Shown here: positions 24,206 through 33,289 of the stretch, one piece after another
Layout of the letters: each line of letters begins with the position of its first letter
How positions within the stretch are numbered: the stretch's first letter is position 1
Source of the DNA: VAXT01 sp038040395
Lineage (GTDB): Bacteria > Actinomycetota > Thermoleophilia > Gaiellales > Gaiellaceae
Direction: 5' to 3'
DNA: 64,000 nucleotides
NCBI GenBank assembly: GCA_038040395.1
Contig: JBBPIJ010000007.1
Location: 1 to 64,000, forward strand
Program-made: the position numbers and the translations under genes
Notes under the pieces: model-generated
What the model was told of the DNA's origin: nothing
The model's database searches: none
Seen by the model: the letters and a program-made list of their open reading frames with translations, nothing else

Positions 24206-25564
24206 ATGAGCCCGCAGCGGCGAACAGCCCTCGTTTCGGTTGTCGCCGCCTGCGTGCTCATCGCGCTCAAGCTCGGGACCGGGCTCGCGACAGGAAGCCT
24301 CGGCTTGATCTCCGAGGCGATTCACTCCGGCACGGACCTCGTCGCTGCGCTGCTGACCCTCTTCGCGGTCGGGGTCGCCGGTCGTCCGGCCGACCGCGGG
24401 CATGCCTACGGGCACGGCAAGGCGGAGCACCTCGCCGCGCTCGGCGAGGCCGGGATCCTCGTGCTCGCAAGCCTCTATATCGCGTACCGCGCGCTTGCGG
24501 TGCTCGTCGGCTCAGCTCAGCCGGACGTCAACCCGACCTGGTACGCGCTGGTCGTCGTCGTGATCGTGATCGCCGTCGACGCGAGCCGAACGACGGTCTC
24601 GCGCAGGGCCGCTCGCCGCTATCGCAGCCCCGCACTCGCCTCGAACGCGCTCCATTTCGGGAGCGACATGGCGGGCTCCACTGCAGTACTCGTTGGTCTT
24701 CTCCTGGCGAGGGCGGGATGGCCCGAGGGTGATGCGGCATCCGCGCTCCTGGTCGCGCTGCTCGTGCTGATCGCCGCCGGCCGCCTCATGCGTCAAAACG
24801 TCGACGTGCTCATGGATCGAGTTCCCGCCGAGGCCGAGAGGGCGGCGCGAGTGGCAATCGCCAAGCTCGATCCGAGGGTCGAGTTGCGGCGATTGCGGAT
24901 CCGCCAGGCGGCAGGGCGCCACTTTGCCGACGTCGTCATCGGGGTGTCGCCCGACGCAGGCGTGGGGCAGGGCCACGCAGTGGCCGATGCGGTCGAGGCT
25001 GCCGTGCAGAGCGCGTTGCCCGAGAGCGACATCGTCGTCCACGTCGAGCCCGCCGAGGGAGATGCGGCCCTTCGCGAGCGCGTGCATGCCGCCGCGCTCA
25101 CGGTCCCGCGTGTGCGCGAGATGCACAACCTGCGGGTCGTCTCGGTCGACGGAGGCCTACAGGTCGCCCTGCACCTGAAGCTTCCCGGCGAGCTGACGCT
25201 CGAGACCGCGCACTCGGTCGCCTCACAGGTGGAGCAGGCGATCGCCAAGGCCGTGCCCGAGGTGATCTCGGTGCAGACACACCTGGAGCCGCTCCGCGAG
25301 CCCGGGACGGGGCGGGCTCCGGCCGAGGCGGATGTCGAGGCCGACGCCGAGACCGTTCGGCGAATCGTCCAGGCGCGGACGGGGTCGCCGCCTCGCGAGG
25401 TCCGCTTCCTCCAGACCGACGACGGCCTGGTCGCATTTCTGACCCTCGCGCTGGACAAGGGCAGCGCCCTGGCGGACGCCCACGCGCTCGCGAGCGAGGT
25501 GGAGGAGGAGGTACGTGCCTCCCTACCGGGCCTCGCCGACGTTAGCGTGCACACCGAACCGTGA
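24206..25564 (+). CDS. Cation diffusion facilitator with extended C-terminal region
   Basis: 452 aa. Residues about 1-210 are a six-helix CDF transporter: the family motif around GHAYGHGKAEHLA follows helix 2/3, and ALHFGSDMAG in helix 5 supplies the HxxxD metal-site residues. CDF proteins export Zn2+, Mn2+ or Fe2+ against protons. The cytoplasmic part (about 210-452) is twice the usual length and appears to hold consecutive ZT-dimer-like units; the second and third share patterns such as VHAAALT...VxxHLEP and ALASEVEEEVRASLPGLADVSVHTEP. It overlaps the next gene by 4 bp. Confidence 0.87.
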   Translation: MSPQRRTALVSVVAACVLIALKLGTGLATGSLGLISEAIHSGTDLVAALLTLFAVGVAGRPADRGHAYGHGKAEHLAALGEAGILVLASLYIAYRALAVLVGSAQPDVNPTWYALVVVVIVIAVDASRTTVSRRAARRYRSPALASNALHFGSDMAGSTAVLVGLLLARAGWPEGDAASALLVALLVLIAAGRLMRQNVDVLMDRVPAEAERAARVAIAKLDPRVELRRLRIRQAAGRHFADVVIGVSPDAGVGQGHAVADAVEAAVQSALPESDIVVHVEPAEGDAALRERVHAAALTVPRVREMHNLRVVSVDGGLQVALHLKLPGELTLETAHSVASQVEQAIAKAVPEVISVQTHLEPLREPGTGRAPAEADVEADAETVRRIVQARTGSPPREVRFLQTDDGLVAFLTLALDKGSALADAHALASEVEEEVRASLPGLADVSVHTEP

Positions 25565-26376
25565 AGTACTGCATGTTCATTCCCAAGGGGGAGAATCTCG
25601 AGCGCGGGTGGCCCGGCCGCGTCGAGGGCGACCGCGTGATCCAGCTCGCGGCGCAGACGTTGCAGTCCTTCTTCACCGGCGGCGGCGAAGCCAGAGAGCA
25701 CGCCGAGTATCCGCTCGCCGAGGTCGACCTACGCCCGCCCGTCCTGCGCCCACCGGCCGTCCGCGACTTCTACGCCTTCGAGCAGCACGTCAAGACCGCG
25801 CGCGGGCTACGCGGCCTGGAGATGGTGCCCGAGTGGTACGAGATTCCGGCCTTCTACTTCTCCAACCCGGCCGCGATCTTCGGGCCCGAGGACGAGATCC
25901 CCTACCCGGAGGGAAGCCAGGAGCTCGACTACGAGCTCGAGCTGGCCGCGGTGATCGGCAAGGACGGCGCGATCGCCGGCTTCACGGTCATGAACGACTG
26001 GTCGGCGCGCGATCTCCAGCGGCCGGAGATGAAGGTCGGGCTGGGCCCCGCCAAAGGGAAGGACTTCGCGACGAGCATCGGCCCGCTGCTCGTCACGCCG
26101 GACGAGCTCGGCGACCTCTCGCTGGAGATGGTCGCGCGCGTGAACGGCGAGGAGCGCTCTCGCGGTAACAGCGGGTCGATGTACCACTCCTGGGACGCGA
26201 TGGTCGCCTACGCGGCACTCAACACGCGCTTGAGCCCGGGCGACATCCTCGGCTCCGGCACCGTCGGCACCGGCTGCATCCTCGAGCACGGCGACGGACG
26301 CTGGCTCCAACGGGGAGACGTCGTCGAGCTGGAGATCGAGGGGATCGGCGTGCTGCGGAACAGAGTCGCGGATTAG
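25561..26376 (+). CDS. Fumarylacetoacetate hydrolase family protein
   Basis: 271 aa. The FAH C-terminal fold is clear: FYFSNPAAIFGPEDEI, the acidic metal-binding cluster ELDYELELAAVIGK (Glu-x-Glu), MNDWSARDLQ, and LGSGTVGTGCILEHG. Located between HppD and HmgA, its likely role is the last step of homogentisate degradation (fumarylacetoacetate to fumarate and acetoacetate). Related FAH-fold enzymes act on other oxoacids, so the exact substrate is inferred. GTG start overlaps the CDF stop. Converges with the M6 protease and overlaps its stop by 4 bp. Confidence 0.88.
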   Translation: MKYCMFIPKGENLERGWPGRVEGDRVIQLAAQTLQSFFTGGGEAREHAEYPLAEVDLRPPVLRPPAVRDFYAFEQHVKTARGLRGLEMVPEWYEIPAFYFSNPAAIFGPEDEIPYPEGSQELDYELELAAVIGKDGAIAGFTVMNDWSARDLQRPEMKVGLGPAKGKDFATSIGPLLVTPDELGDLSLEMVARVNGEERSRGNSGSMYHSWDAMVAYAALNTRLSPGDILGSGTVGTGCILEHGDGRWLQRGDVVELEIEGIGVLRNRVAD

Positions 26377-27977
26377 TCGGCGGTGAGCGGGCCGAGATCC
26401 CAGCCGACTCCGAACGGGAAGGTGATCGCCGAGAGCGGAGCCTGGGGAGGCGCAAGTGAGTCGACCGGCTTCGAGCTCGCTCCGCCTTGCGCGACCTGGT
26501 CCGGGAGACCCTGAGTCGCGACGGACGTTCGCGTGACCTTGACGCGGTAGCCCTTGGCGCTCGACGAGAGGACCACGATCGTCAACCCGGCCGCGTCGTC
26601 CACGAAGCGGGCGACCTCGCCGCTCGCCTTGTCGAACGTCGCGTTGTAGAGCGGGCCGCAGCGATTGAAGGCATCGCCGTTTCCGTCGGGCTGCGCGGCG
26701 CGCACGCGAACCGGCCCGTAACCGGAGCGCACCGCAGCGTCGACCGAGTAGACGAGGATGCCTTCGTCGCAGAGCCGCGAGTCCTGGCCGATGCGCCTGC
26801 GCGCCTCGATGAGATAGGCAGACGAGAGGCCGGTTGGCACGACGATCGCCTTGAGGCCGCCCGCGCGCTCGAGCGGGGTGATGGTGGTCGTCAGCTCGCC
26901 CGGCCCCGAAAGGCACGTGAGCTGCGAGGGCTCGAGCCAGCCGAGCTTCCACTTCTGCCAGGCGAGGAAGTGCCCGCCGGGATCGTTCCAGCTCATCATG
27001 TCCCAGCCCCCGGCGAAGCGGAACAGCCGCCAGAAGGTCGGGTCGGGAACGTCGTAGAGATCCGGCAGGCCGAGGAGGTGCCCGGTCTCGTGGATCAAGA
27101 CGTTGGCCGCGTACCTCGCGTCGGAGCGAGTGTCCTCGAAGAACGTCGCGCCATGGCGGAGCTCGTTCCCGTCCGCATGGATGCCAAAGCCCGGATAGGA
27201 ATGAAACGCCGGCGAGCGCTCGATCGACGTGCCCTTCGCGGCTACGACGTAGATGACGTCGTAGCCCGAGAAGTCGACGGCGCCGTCGGCCGCGGAGACC
27301 GCGTCGGCGATGTAGTCGTGGTGCTCGGGCCAGCTGATGCCGTCCCTGAGCCCGTAGCTCCCGATGTTGTGGGGCATCCGGAACCAGCTATTGGCGGGGG
27401 TCGCGTCCAGCTGGACCTGGCCGTAGGAGACTTCGTTGAACCAAGCGCGAGACCGTGGGACGAGCCGGTCGTAGAGCGCGGTCGTCGACTCGCTCGAATG
27501 AAGGTCCGGGAAGTCGACGAAGAGCATGACCGCACGAATGCGGGATCCGGGCTTCAGAGGGAGCGTCGAGTTGGTCGTCCCCTCGTTCATCTCCGTGAAC
27601 GGGGCCGAGTAGAGGGAAGGGGAGCACGGCGCAGTCTCGGGATCCGGGGCAGTCTCGGGACCGGCATTCGCTCCCGACGTTCCGCAGCGGGCAACCGCGC
27701 GCTTCAGCGCCTTGAGCCTCCGTTGCTGGCCGGCGATGAACGCCCGACGTGTTTGTGCGCGCTTGTGCCGGCGGAAGAATGCCGCTCGAGCCGGCTTCAT
27801 CTGCCCCCTGAAGAGCTGGAGAGAGACGATTTTCGCGGCGCGAGTGTGCACGCCGCAGCCCGGTCTCGACGCGGCTGACGCGTGCGTCGGGAAGGACGCC
27901 GCGAGCGCGAGGAAGAGACCAGTCGCGAGCCCGACGCCTGCGAGGCGGCGGGGCAGGGAGAGGGCCGCAAGCTGCAC
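26373..27977 (-). CDS. Secreted M6-family (immune-inhibitor-A-like) metalloprotease
   Basis: 534 aa from the GTG at 27977, chosen because AGGGG precedes it and it puts a clean Sec signal (about 1-35, ending ASA) at the N-terminus; an ATG at 28052 would add 25 hydrophilic residues. The mature part has an Arg/Lys-rich segment and one acidic linker, then the catalytic domain with HETGHLLGLPDLYD, the M6 zinc motif HExGHxxGLxD, and GGWDMMSW behind it. The C-terminal ~120 residues are a beta-rich module. Secreted zinc endopeptidase of unknown target. Confidence 0.86.
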   Translation of the reverse strand: MQLAALSLPRRLAGVGLATGLFLALAASFPTHASAASRPGCGVHTRAAKIVSLQLFRGQMKPARAAFFRRHKRAQTRRAFIAGQQRRLKALKRAVARCGTSGANAGPETAPDPETAPCSPSLYSAPFTEMNEGTTNSTLPLKPGSRIRAVMLFVDFPDLHSSESTTALYDRLVPRSRAWFNEVSYGQVQLDATPANSWFRMPHNIGSYGLRDGISWPEHHDYIADAVSAADGAVDFSGYDVIYVVAAKGTSIERSPAFHSYPGFGIHADGNELRHGATFFEDTRSDARYAANVLIHETGHLLGLPDLYDVPDPTFWRLFRFAGGWDMMSWNDPGGHFLAWQKWKLGWLEPSQLTCLSGPGELTTTITPLERAGGLKAIVVPTGLSSAYLIEARRRIGQDSRLCDEGILVYSVDAAVRSGYGPVRVRAAQPDGNGDAFNRCGPLYNATFDKASGEVARFVDDAAGLTIVVLSSSAKGYRVKVTRTSVATQGLPDQVAQGGASSKPVDSLAPPQAPLSAITFPFGVGWDLGPLTAD

Positions 27978-28084
27978 TTGCCCCTGTGATCGGGACGGCG
28001 GTCCCCTCCCTCGCGGGAGTTCCCTCGAACTGTTGCCCCCCATCGAGGGCACCCGATCGAGGGGCCTTCTCTATCCTTTTCGGT

Positions 28085-29290
28085 ATGCCGACCTACCAGC
28101 GCCGCGGTGACGTCCCCCGAAAGCGGCACATTCAGTTCCGAGACAACGGGACCCTCCTGACCGAAGAGGTCATGGGCCTCGAGGGCTTCACCGGCAACGA
28201 GTCGATCCTGTACCACCTGATTTCGCCGTGCCGCGTGAAGGAGCTCGGTTCATTCGAGCCGATCAAGCGCGAGGAATGGGTGCCTGACGCCCATGCGCAC
28301 CGGCATTTCAAGACGATGGGCATCGAGCCGGAGGGGGACGAGGTCTCCGGGCGCAGGCTCCTGATGTGGAACAACGACGTCGAGATCTCGCTCGTACGGC
28401 CGAGCGAGTCGATGGACTACTTCTTCAGGAACGGCGAGGGCGACGAGGTCTACTTCGTGCACGAAGGAAGCGGCACGCTGCACACAACGTTCGGCGACTT
28501 GCCGTACACGGACGGCGACTACATCGTCATCCCCCGCGGGACGACGTACCAGTTCGAGCCGTCAGGCCCGCAGCGATACCTGCTGTTCGAAACCCCGGGG
28601 CTGATCGAGATCCCGAAGCGCTACCGGAACGAGTACGGCCAGCTCATGGAGCACGCTCCCTTCTACCACCGGGACATCCACCCCCCGACCGAGCTGCAGA
28701 CGTTCCGCGACCGGGAAGAGCGCACGCTGAAGATCCGGGTCCGCGACGGCTACCAGGACTACGTGATCGACTACCACCCGTTCGACGTCGTGGGCTGGGA
28801 CGGCTACCTCTACCCGTGGACGTTCAACATCAAGGACTTCGAGCCGATCACGGGGCGGATCCACATGCCGCCGCCCTCGCACCAGACGTTTCAGGGCCCG
28901 AACTTCGTCATCTGCTCGTTCTGTCCGCGGAAGCTCGACTTCGACCCGCTGTCGATCCCGATCCCGTATCACCACTCGAACCTGCAGAGCGAGGAGATGA
29001 TCTATTACGTCTCCGGCAACTTCGGCTCCCGGCGCGGGGTCGAGGTCGGTTCAGTGACGCTGCACCCGTCGGGGATTCCGCATGGGCCGCACCCGGGGCT
29101 GGCGGAGAAGTCGATCGGCCAGACCGAGACCCACGAGCTCGCTGTGATGTGCGACACGTTCAATCCGCTCAAGCTCTCGACGCTGGCGAAGGAACTGGAC
29201 GACGGGGAGTACGCCTACTCCTGGTACGAGGAGCCGGGCAAGGCGGCCACGCCCGATGAAGACCCGGCGGGGCTGACCTCCCACTTCTAG
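28085..29290 (+). CDS. hmgA: Homogentisate 1,2-dioxygenase
   Basis: 401 aa from the ATG at 28085 (a longer upstream frame overlaps the divergent protease and has no family match). The cupin fold shows EVYFVHEGSG, HQTFQGPNFVICSFCPRKLDF, IPYHHSNLQSEEMIYYVSGNFG and SVTLHPSGIPHGPHPG, which carry the His/Glu iron ligands. It opens the aromatic ring of homogentisate to maleylacetoacetate. It follows HppD by 4 kb and FAH by 1.7 kb on the same strand; a maleylacetoacetate isomerase was not found beside them. Confidence 0.93.
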   Translation: MPTYQRRGDVPRKRHIQFRDNGTLLTEEVMGLEGFTGNESILYHLISPCRVKELGSFEPIKREEWVPDAHAHRHFKTMGIEPEGDEVSGRRLLMWNNDVEISLVRPSESMDYFFRNGEGDEVYFVHEGSGTLHTTFGDLPYTDGDYIVIPRGTTYQFEPSGPQRYLLFETPGLIEIPKRYRNEYGQLMEHAPFYHRDIHPPTELQTFRDREERTLKIRVRDGYQDYVIDYHPFDVVGWDGYLYPWTFNIKDFEPITGRIHMPPPSHQTFQGPNFVICSFCPRKLDFDPLSIPIPYHHSNLQSEEMIYYVSGNFGSRRGVEVGSVTLHPSGIPHGPHPGLAEKSIGQTETHELAVMCDTFNPLKLSTLAKELDDGEYAYSWYEEPGKAATPDEDPAGLTSHF

Positions 29291-29376
29291 GACTCTCGGC
29301 CTGACGCTGGGCGTCAGCGCCGTCGCGGTCATGCTGGGCTCGGTGCGCTTCTCAAAAGTGCCGAAGTCTGCTATTA

Positions 29377-29406
29377 CCTTTCACAGCCTTTCACAACCTT
29401 TCATGA
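29377..29406 (+). promoter_or_regulatory. Three phased 10-bp direct repeats upstream of the RND operon
   Basis: CCTTTCACAG (29377-29386), CCTTTCACAA (29387-29396) and CCTTTCATGA (29397-29406) are head-to-tail repeats on the one-turn spacing used by OmpR/PhoB-type and similar regulators. They lie 134 bp upstream of the first permease start, in a 249-bp gap with no gene. No regulator gene is adjacent, so the binding protein is unknown. Confidence 0.55.
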
Positions 29407-29539
29407 GCGCATCCACAGTTCATCCTGCGGTGGTCGATGCGGTCGTCGGCTCATCCCCCGTGAGCTGCCGTGATCCGGCGATGCGCGCATCCTCGACGCA
29501 GCCGCTTCGACTGACCCGGTTGCAAGGGGGGCTCTCTCG

Positions 29540-32500
29540 ATGATGCGTTGGCTGATCTCGACGAGCCTGAACTTCCGGCTCCTAGTGATCCCGATCGGCA
29601 TCGCCCTGATGGTCGTCGGCGTCGCGCAGGTTCGCCAGACCCCGGTGGACGTGTTGCCGGAGTTCACGCCGCCGTACGTCGAGGTCCAGACCGAGGCGCT
29701 CGGGCTCTCGGCGGAGGAAGTCGAGGAACTGATCACCGTCCCGCTCGAGCGAGACCTGCTCAACGGCGTGGCGGGCATCGACGTCCTCCGGTCCGAGTCG
29801 GTCCTAGGGCTCTCGTCCGTCGTTCTGCTCTTCGAGCCGGGGACCGATCTCCTGAACGCACGACAACTCGTGCAGGAGCGCCTGCTCCAGGCACACGTCC
29901 TCCCCAAGGTCTCGAAGCCGCCGACGATGCTCCAGCCGCTGTCCTCGCAGAGCCGGGTGATGATGATCGGGCTCTCGTCGGAGGAGCTCTCGCCGATCGA
30001 CCTGGGGCTACTCGCGCGGTGGACGATCCGGCCTCGGCTGATGGGAGTGCCCGGCGTTGCGAATGTGGTCATGTGGGGCCAGCGAGAGCACCAGATTCAG
30101 GTCCAGGTGGATCCCGAGCACCTGCAACGCAACGGCGTGTCGCTCCAGCAGGTGATCAGCACCGCCGGAAACGCCCAGCTCGTGTCACCGCTCAGCTTCC
30201 TCGAGGCCTCGACTCCGGGCACGGGCGGGTTCATCGATACGCCGAACCAGCGACTTCAGCTTCGCCACATCCTCCCGATCGCGGACCCTGAAGGCCTGGC
30301 GGAGGTTCCCGTTGACGGCATTCCCGGCGGAGCCAAGCGCCTGGGCGACGTTGCCGACGTGGTCGTCGACCACCAGCCGCTGATCGGCGACGCCGTCATC
30401 GGTGACGGCGACGGGCTGATGCTCGTAGTCGAGAAGTTCCCGGGCACGAACACCCTCGAAGTGACGAGGGAGGTCGACGCGGCGCTCGATGCGATGCGGC
30501 CCGGTCTCTCCGGCGTCCGGCTCGACTCGACGATCTTCCGGCCCGCCAGCTTCATCGAGCACGCGATCGACAACCTCGCTCTGGCGCTCCTCATCGGCTT
30601 CCTGCTCGTTGCCGTCGTGCTGGCCGCGCTCTTCTTCGATCTCCGCGCCGCGCTCGTCGCCTTCGTCTCGATCCCGCTGTCCGTGGTCGCGGCGTTGCTC
30701 GTGCTTTCGCTTCGCGGCGAGTCGATGAACGCCCTGGTTCTCGCGGGCCTCCTGCTCGCCGTCCTCGTCGTGGTCGATGACGGCGTCGTCGGCGTCGAGA
30801 ACATCCGACGACGCCTGGAGGAGCGTCGGCGAGCGGGAAGTACCAGGTCGGCCGCAGCTGTCGTTCTCGAGGCGTCGCTCGAGGTTCGGGGCCCTGTCGG
30901 CTTTGCGACGCTGATCATCCTGGTCGCCGTCATCCCGGTCTTCTTCCTGGGCGGTCAGCTCGGGGACTTCTTCGAGCCGCTCGCGCTGTCCTATGCGCTT
31001 GCCGTGCTCGCATCGACCCTCGTCGCGCTGACGGTCACACCGGCGCTGAGCCTGCTCCTGCTGGGAGGCAGAGGCACCCGCGGTGGGGAGACCCCGGTCC
31101 TCCGACGAGCGGCCGCTCGTTACGGCGCCGCGCTCTCGCGAGTCGTCCGGCAGCCGGGGACGGTCCTCGCAGCGGCAGCCGTGGTCGGAATCGCCGGCAT
31201 CGCGATGCTGCCGCTGTTCGGCCAATCGCTCGTTCCGACTTTCAAGGAGCGCGAGCTGCTCATCCACCTGAAAGCCGCGACGGGAACGTCGCGTCCGGAG
31301 ATGGTCCGGATCGCGGGACGAGTCAGCCGCGAGCTGCGCTCGCTTGCGGGGGTCGAGAACGTCGGCGCCCACGTCGGCCGTGCCGTGATGTCCGATCAGA
31401 AATTGGGGGTGAGCTCCGGTGAGGTCTGGGTCAGCATCGATTCGGACGTCGACTACGGCACGACGGTGGATCGCATCCGTGGAGTCGTCGACGGCTATCC
31501 GGGGCTCGACGGCGAGCTCGTCACGTACTCCACCGACCGCATCCGGACATTGGGCTCGGTCGCGGACGGCAAGGCTGGTGACGAGGACCGGCGAGACAAC
31601 CTTGCCGCGCTCCGTGCGAACGACGAGCCGCTCGTCGTTCGCATCTACGGCAACGACCTCGACGAGCTGCGCAGCAAGGCAGACGAGGTCCGAGGCCTGA
31701 TGGGCGGGGTCGACGGAGTTGTCAACCCGCGTGTCGAGCCCCAGATCGCCGAGGCCACGCTCGAGATCGAGCCGAACATCGCTGCGGCGAGTCGGCACAG
31801 CATGAAGCCGGGCGACATCCGGCGGGCGGCCACGACCCTCGTGCAAGGCATCCCCGTGGGGAGCTTGTTCGAGGAGCAGAAGGTCTTCGAGGTCATCGTC
31901 GTGGGCGCGCCCGAGATCCGACACAGCGTGTCGAGCGTCCGGCGGCTCCTGCTCGACACGCCGGGTGGACGACAGGTGCGCCTCGCGGACGTCGCAGACG
32001 TGCGCATCGTGCCCTCACCTGGCTCGATCAAGCGCGAGGCCGCCTCGCGCTACTTGGACGTCGGCGCCGACATCAGCGGCCGGGATCTCGGAGCGGTGAT
32101 CGACGACGTCGAGCGCAGGCTCGGGGAGCTCTCTTTTCCGCTGGAGTATCACGCAGAGGTGCTGAGCGCCTCCTCGGACCGAGAGGCAGCGCAGGGTCGG
32201 CTGCTGATGTTCGCGATCGCGGCTGCGATCGCGATCGTCCTCCTACTCCAGGCGGCGTTTGGAAGCTGGCTGCTGGGGCTCTTCTTCTTCGCCGCGCTTC
32301 CGATCGCGCTCGCGGGCGGGGTCTTTGCGGCTCGGCTCGTCGGCGACGAGATCTCGCTCGGCATGGTCGCAGGTCTCCTGGCCGTGTTCGCCCTGACGGT
32401 GCGCAACGGCGTTCTCCTGGTCGCTCACTACCGGAGGCTTGAGCGTGAATCAGAAAGCGCGCCGACTCCGAGCCTGACCTTGCGAGGAGCGCGCGAACGG

Positions 32501-32800
32501 CTTCCCTCCGTCGCGACGACCGCGCTGACGACGGGAGCCGCGTTCCTTCCGTTCCTCGCGCTCGGAAGCATCCCGGGCAACGAGATCGCGCACCCACTGG
32601 CCGCGGTGGCGCTCGGTGGTCTCGTCACCTCGACGCTCTTCACGCTTTTTGTCGTGCCTCCGCTGTACCTGTTCTTCGGCGGGGTCGAGAGGGCAGCTGC
32701 TGAGGGGGGTCTCGCCGACGACCTGCTGCGCCGTGTCCCGGCCGCCGCGAAGGAGAAAGTCGATCCGCCAGTCGCCATTCAACCGTCGAGGGGAAGCTGA
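29540..32800 (+). CDS. Heavy-metal-type RND permease (CusA/CzcA-like), copy 1
   Basis: 1086 aa. Full RND layout: TM1 (about 15-32), the PN/PC porter halves, helices 2-6 starting near 340, and a second repeat ending near residue 1050. The TM4 signature DDGVVGVENIRRR has the acidic proton-relay residue, and RNGVLLVAHYRRLERE is the second-half equivalent. The start VDVLPEFTPPYVEVQTEALGLSAEEVE resembles the HME (metal) branch. Such pumps normally span to an outer-membrane channel; none is encoded here. Stop overlaps the adaptor start (TGATG). Confidence 0.9.
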   Translation: MMRWLISTSLNFRLLVIPIGIALMVVGVAQVRQTPVDVLPEFTPPYVEVQTEALGLSAEEVEELITVPLERDLLNGVAGIDVLRSESVLGLSSVVLLFEPGTDLLNARQLVQERLLQAHVLPKVSKPPTMLQPLSSQSRVMMIGLSSEELSPIDLGLLARWTIRPRLMGVPGVANVVMWGQREHQIQVQVDPEHLQRNGVSLQQVISTAGNAQLVSPLSFLEASTPGTGGFIDTPNQRLQLRHILPIADPEGLAEVPVDGIPGGAKRLGDVADVVVDHQPLIGDAVIGDGDGLMLVVEKFPGTNTLEVTREVDAALDAMRPGLSGVRLDSTIFRPASFIEHAIDNLALALLIGFLLVAVVLAALFFDLRAALVAFVSIPLSVVAALLVLSLRGESMNALVLAGLLLAVLVVVDDGVVGVENIRRRLEERRRAGSTRSAAAVVLEASLEVRGPVGFATLIILVAVIPVFFLGGQLGDFFEPLALSYALAVLASTLVALTVTPALSLLLLGGRGTRGGETPVLRRAAARYGAALSRVVRQPGTVLAAAAVVGIAGIAMLPLFGQSLVPTFKERELLIHLKAATGTSRPEMVRIAGRVSRELRSLAGVENVGAHVGRAVMSDQKLGVSSGEVWVSIDSDVDYGTTVDRIRGVVDGYPGLDGELVTYSTDRIRTLGSVADGKAGDEDRRDNLAALRANDEPLVVRIYGNDLDELRSKADEVRGLMGGVDGVVNPRVEPQIAEATLEIEPNIAAASRHSMKPGDIRRAATTLVQGIPVGSLFEEQKVFEVIVVGAPEIRHSVSSVRRLLLDTPGGRQVRLADVADVRIVPSPGSIKREAASRYLDVGADISGRDLGAVIDDVERRLGELSFPLEYHAEVLSASSDREAAQGRLLMFAIAAAIAIVLLLQAAFGSWLLGLFFFAALPIALAGGVFAARLVGDEISLGMVAGLLAVFALTVRNGVLLVAHYRRLERESESAPTPSLTLRGARERLPSVATTALTTGAAFLPFLALGSIPGNEIAHPLAAVALGGLVTSTLFTLFVVPPLYLFFGGVERAAAEGGLADDLLRRVPAAAKEKVDPPVAIQPSRGS

Positions 32801-33264
32801 TGAACAAGAACAACCTGATGCGACCTGGCATTCGTTGGACGCTCATCGTCGCGTGTGGCGTCGGCGTCGTCCTGGGAGGCCTGGAGCTCGCGGAGAAGGA
32901 GTCATCGCCGAACGCTGAAGCTGGCGGCAACGAACCGGCACAGGTCGAGCATCTCAAGGGCTCGAGTCTGAGCCGCGTGACCCTGACCGACCACGCCGCT
33001 GAGCGAATCGGTCTTGAGACGGCCACAGTTCGAGGGCAGAAGGGGCGCCTGATCGTCCCGTATGCGGCGGTGCTCTACGACCGAGACGGAAAGACCTGGG
33101 TCTACGCGAGCCGGAAGGGCCTGACCTTCGTCCGCGCCAACGTCGAGGTCGAAGACATCAGCGGGGAGCTCGCTGTGCTCTCTGCCGGGCCGCGGGTGGG
33201 TACCTCCGTGGCGACGGTCGGAGTCGCCGAGCTCTACGGCACCGAGTTCGAGGTCGGTCACTGA
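32800..33264 (+). CDS. Truncated membrane-fusion (adaptor) protein
   Basis: 154 aa: one N-terminal transmembrane segment (about 12-30), a short linker, and about 100 residues resembling the C-terminal beta-barrel/membrane-proximal part of CusB-like adaptors (IVPYAAVLYDRDGKTWVYASRKG and a repeat ending VGTSVATVGVAELYG). The lipoyl domain and alpha-hairpin, the parts that dock to a TolC-like channel, are absent. RBS GAGGGGAAG precedes the ATG. Located between two RND permeases and intact as a reading frame, so it is a minimal adaptor and probably not a decayed one. Confidence 0.75.
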   Translation: MNKNNLMRPGIRWTLIVACGVGVVLGGLELAEKESSPNAEAGGNEPAQVEHLKGSSLSRVTLTDHAAERIGLETATVRGQKGRLIVPYAAVLYDRDGKTWVYASRKGLTFVRANVEVEDISGELAVLSAGPRVGTSVATVGVAELYGTEFEVGH

Positions 33265-33289
33265 CCTCGACCGCCGACCTCACACGCTG

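Noticed and set aside
32800..33264. Adaptor gene as a pseudogene
   Set aside because: Intact frame, good ribosome site, overlap with the permease stop and plausible domain boundaries; treated as a genuine short adaptor.
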